In this document: one piece after another, positions 63,028-64,000 of the stretch
Layout of the letters: every line of letters begins with the position of its first letter
Numbering within the stretch: the first letter of the stretch is position 1
NCBI GenBank assembly: GCA_963663635.2
Contig: CAXXMY010000009.1
Location: 393,836 to 457,835, forward strand
From: Poriferisodalis sp963663635
GTDB lineage: Bacteria; Actinomycetota; Acidimicrobiia; Acidimicrobiales; Poriferisodalaceae
Direction of reading: 5' to 3'
DNA length: 64,000 bases
The notes under the pieces: model-generated
What the model saw: only the letters and a program-made list of their open reading frames with translations
The model's database searches: none
What the model was told of the DNA's origin: nothing
Program-made: the position numbers and the translations under genes

Positions 63028-64000
63028 GCGGCACCATCCTCGACGATCTCAAGATTATCGACACCGATAGCCACTGGTCCGAGCCCTATGACCTATGGAC
63101 GTCACGCGCGCCCGCGAAATACCGCGACCGAGTGCCGCGGATGACCACCAAAGACGGCAAGCGCCGCTGGTGGTTCGACGACTCGATCCCGATCGGCCTG
63201 CCGATCGCATCGTCAGTCGTCGGCCCGGACGGCGAGAAGGTCACCGGCACGGTGTTCTTCGACTTCGACAACGAGATGGTGCACCGCGCCAGCTACGACG
63301 CCGAAGCCCGGGTTGCCATGCTCGATGAACTCGGCATCGAAGCGCAGATCATGTAACCCCAACGTCGCCGGCTTCGGGAACCAGAACTTCTTGAAGTCGC
63401 CCGACGATGTGCTGCGCCTCATCTCGGTGGAGATCTACAACGATGCATTGGCCGAGTTCCAGGAGGACAGCGGTCAGCGAGTGTTCGGCATGGCGCTGTT
63501 GCCGTGGTGGGATCTCGACGCCGCAGTGCGGGAGATCGAGCGCTGTCACGCGAACGGCCTGCGAGGCATCGTGACGTGCTCGAACCCGAGGAAGCGGGCC
63601 TGCCCGACATGGCGCTGCCGCACTGGGATCCCGTGTGGCAGGTGTGCTCCGACCTGCGGATGCCGGTCAACTTCCACATCGGCTCGTCCAAGGGCAACCT
63701 CGACTACTACGGCAAGGCACCGTGGCCGTCGTTCGGACCCGAGCGACGCCTGGCGGTGGGTTCAGCGAACCTGTTCATGGGCAATGCCCGGGTTGTGGGC
63801 AACATGATCTATTCGGGCGTGCCCGAGCGATTCCCGGAGCTGAAGTTCGTCTCGGTCGAGAGCGGCGTCGGCTGGCTGCCGTTCTTCTTGGAAGTGCTCG
63901 ATCATCAGATGCACGAGACGGCGCCCAACGAGCTGGCAGGGCTGTCGATGCTGCCCTCGGACTACTTCCGGCGGCAGTTCTACGGCTGCTTCTGGTTCGA
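63024..64000 (+). CDS. PF04909 amidohydrolase family protein, partial, with frameshifts
   Basis: ATG at 63024 overlaps the selenoprotein stop. KIIDTDSHWSEPYDLWTSRA gives the D-x-D-x-H metal motif, then GTVFFDFDNEMVHRASYDAE. The frame is lost at about 63354 (extra A in ATGTAACCCC; MYPNVAGFGNQNFL expected) and again near 63590, after which PVNFHIGSSKGNLDYYGKAP and FVSVESGVGWLPFFLEVLDH complete the barrel. The gene runs off the window end. Same family as 45323-46537. Substrate unknown. Confidence 0.75.

Overview
The window is high-GC, gene-dense DNA from an actinobacterium. Supporting traits are an F420-type LLM oxidoreductase, an SCO6745-family protein, a DUF3467 protein, an Rv2466c-like thiol oxidoreductase, and many genes whose start codon lies about 6 nt after a TANNNT -10 box (leaderless promoters). 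The mix of CaiB/BaiF CoA-transferases, PF04909 amidohydrolases, glucosylglycerate genes and betaine/DMSP-type osmolyte genes suggests a marine or host-associated Acidimicrobiia-like organism. That placement is inference.

Layout. 0-19.4 kb: Fic protein, Ski2-like helicase, guaB, glucosyl-3-phosphoglycerate synthase convergent with a glucosylglycerate-type phosphorylase, copper amine oxidase, an acyl-CoA-dehydrogenase-fold enzyme, a four-gene BMP/nucleoside-type ABC importer, DUF3467, a DEAD-box helicase and a cold-shock protein. 19.5-26.8 kb: a frameshifted alpha/beta hydrolase, a GrdB-like SELENOPROTEIN with an in-frame UGA and a SECIS hairpin, an LLM oxidoreductase, truncated globin, SCO6745, SRPBCC, EthD and a class V aminotransferase. 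26.8-36 kb: pyruvate carboxylase, an acyl-CoA synthetase, and a Rieske oxygenase translationally coupled to a dimethylglycine/sarcosine-dehydrogenase-like flavoprotein; both members of that pair carry a disruption. 36.35-37.78 kb: a complete IS256-family element with 8-bp target duplication. 38-46.5 kb: LysR regulator, a DddP-like M24 enzyme overlapping a PhyH-type dioxygenase, acyl-CoA dehydrogenase, CoA-transferase, SDR and amidohydrolase. 46.5-53.7 kb: carbonic anhydrase, then a cobalamin-riboswitch-led operon btuC-btuD-cobO-cobU-cobT-cobS, and DUF1015. 53.8-64 kb: CaiB, amidohydrolase, acyl-CoA ligase, a beta-lactamase-fold lipoprotein, a two-domain CaiB/BaiF protein, a second SELENOPROTEIN (Rv2466c/DsbA-like, U-P-W-C) and an amidohydrolase running off the end.

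Most notable: (i) two independent in-frame UGA codons, each at the first position of a UxxC redox motif and each followed at the correct distance by a SECIS-like hairpin; (ii) two operon junctions where the overlapping GTGA stop/start has been duplicated, giving chains of tiny coupled ORFs; (iii) short tandem repeats concentrated at gene edges, including 13-bp x6 and 14-bp x4 arrays just upstream of start codons; (iv) an osmolyte-catabolism neighbourhood. The last 4.4 kb holds many single-base frameshifts in otherwise well-conserved genes, which most likely reflects poor consensus near a contig end rather than biology.
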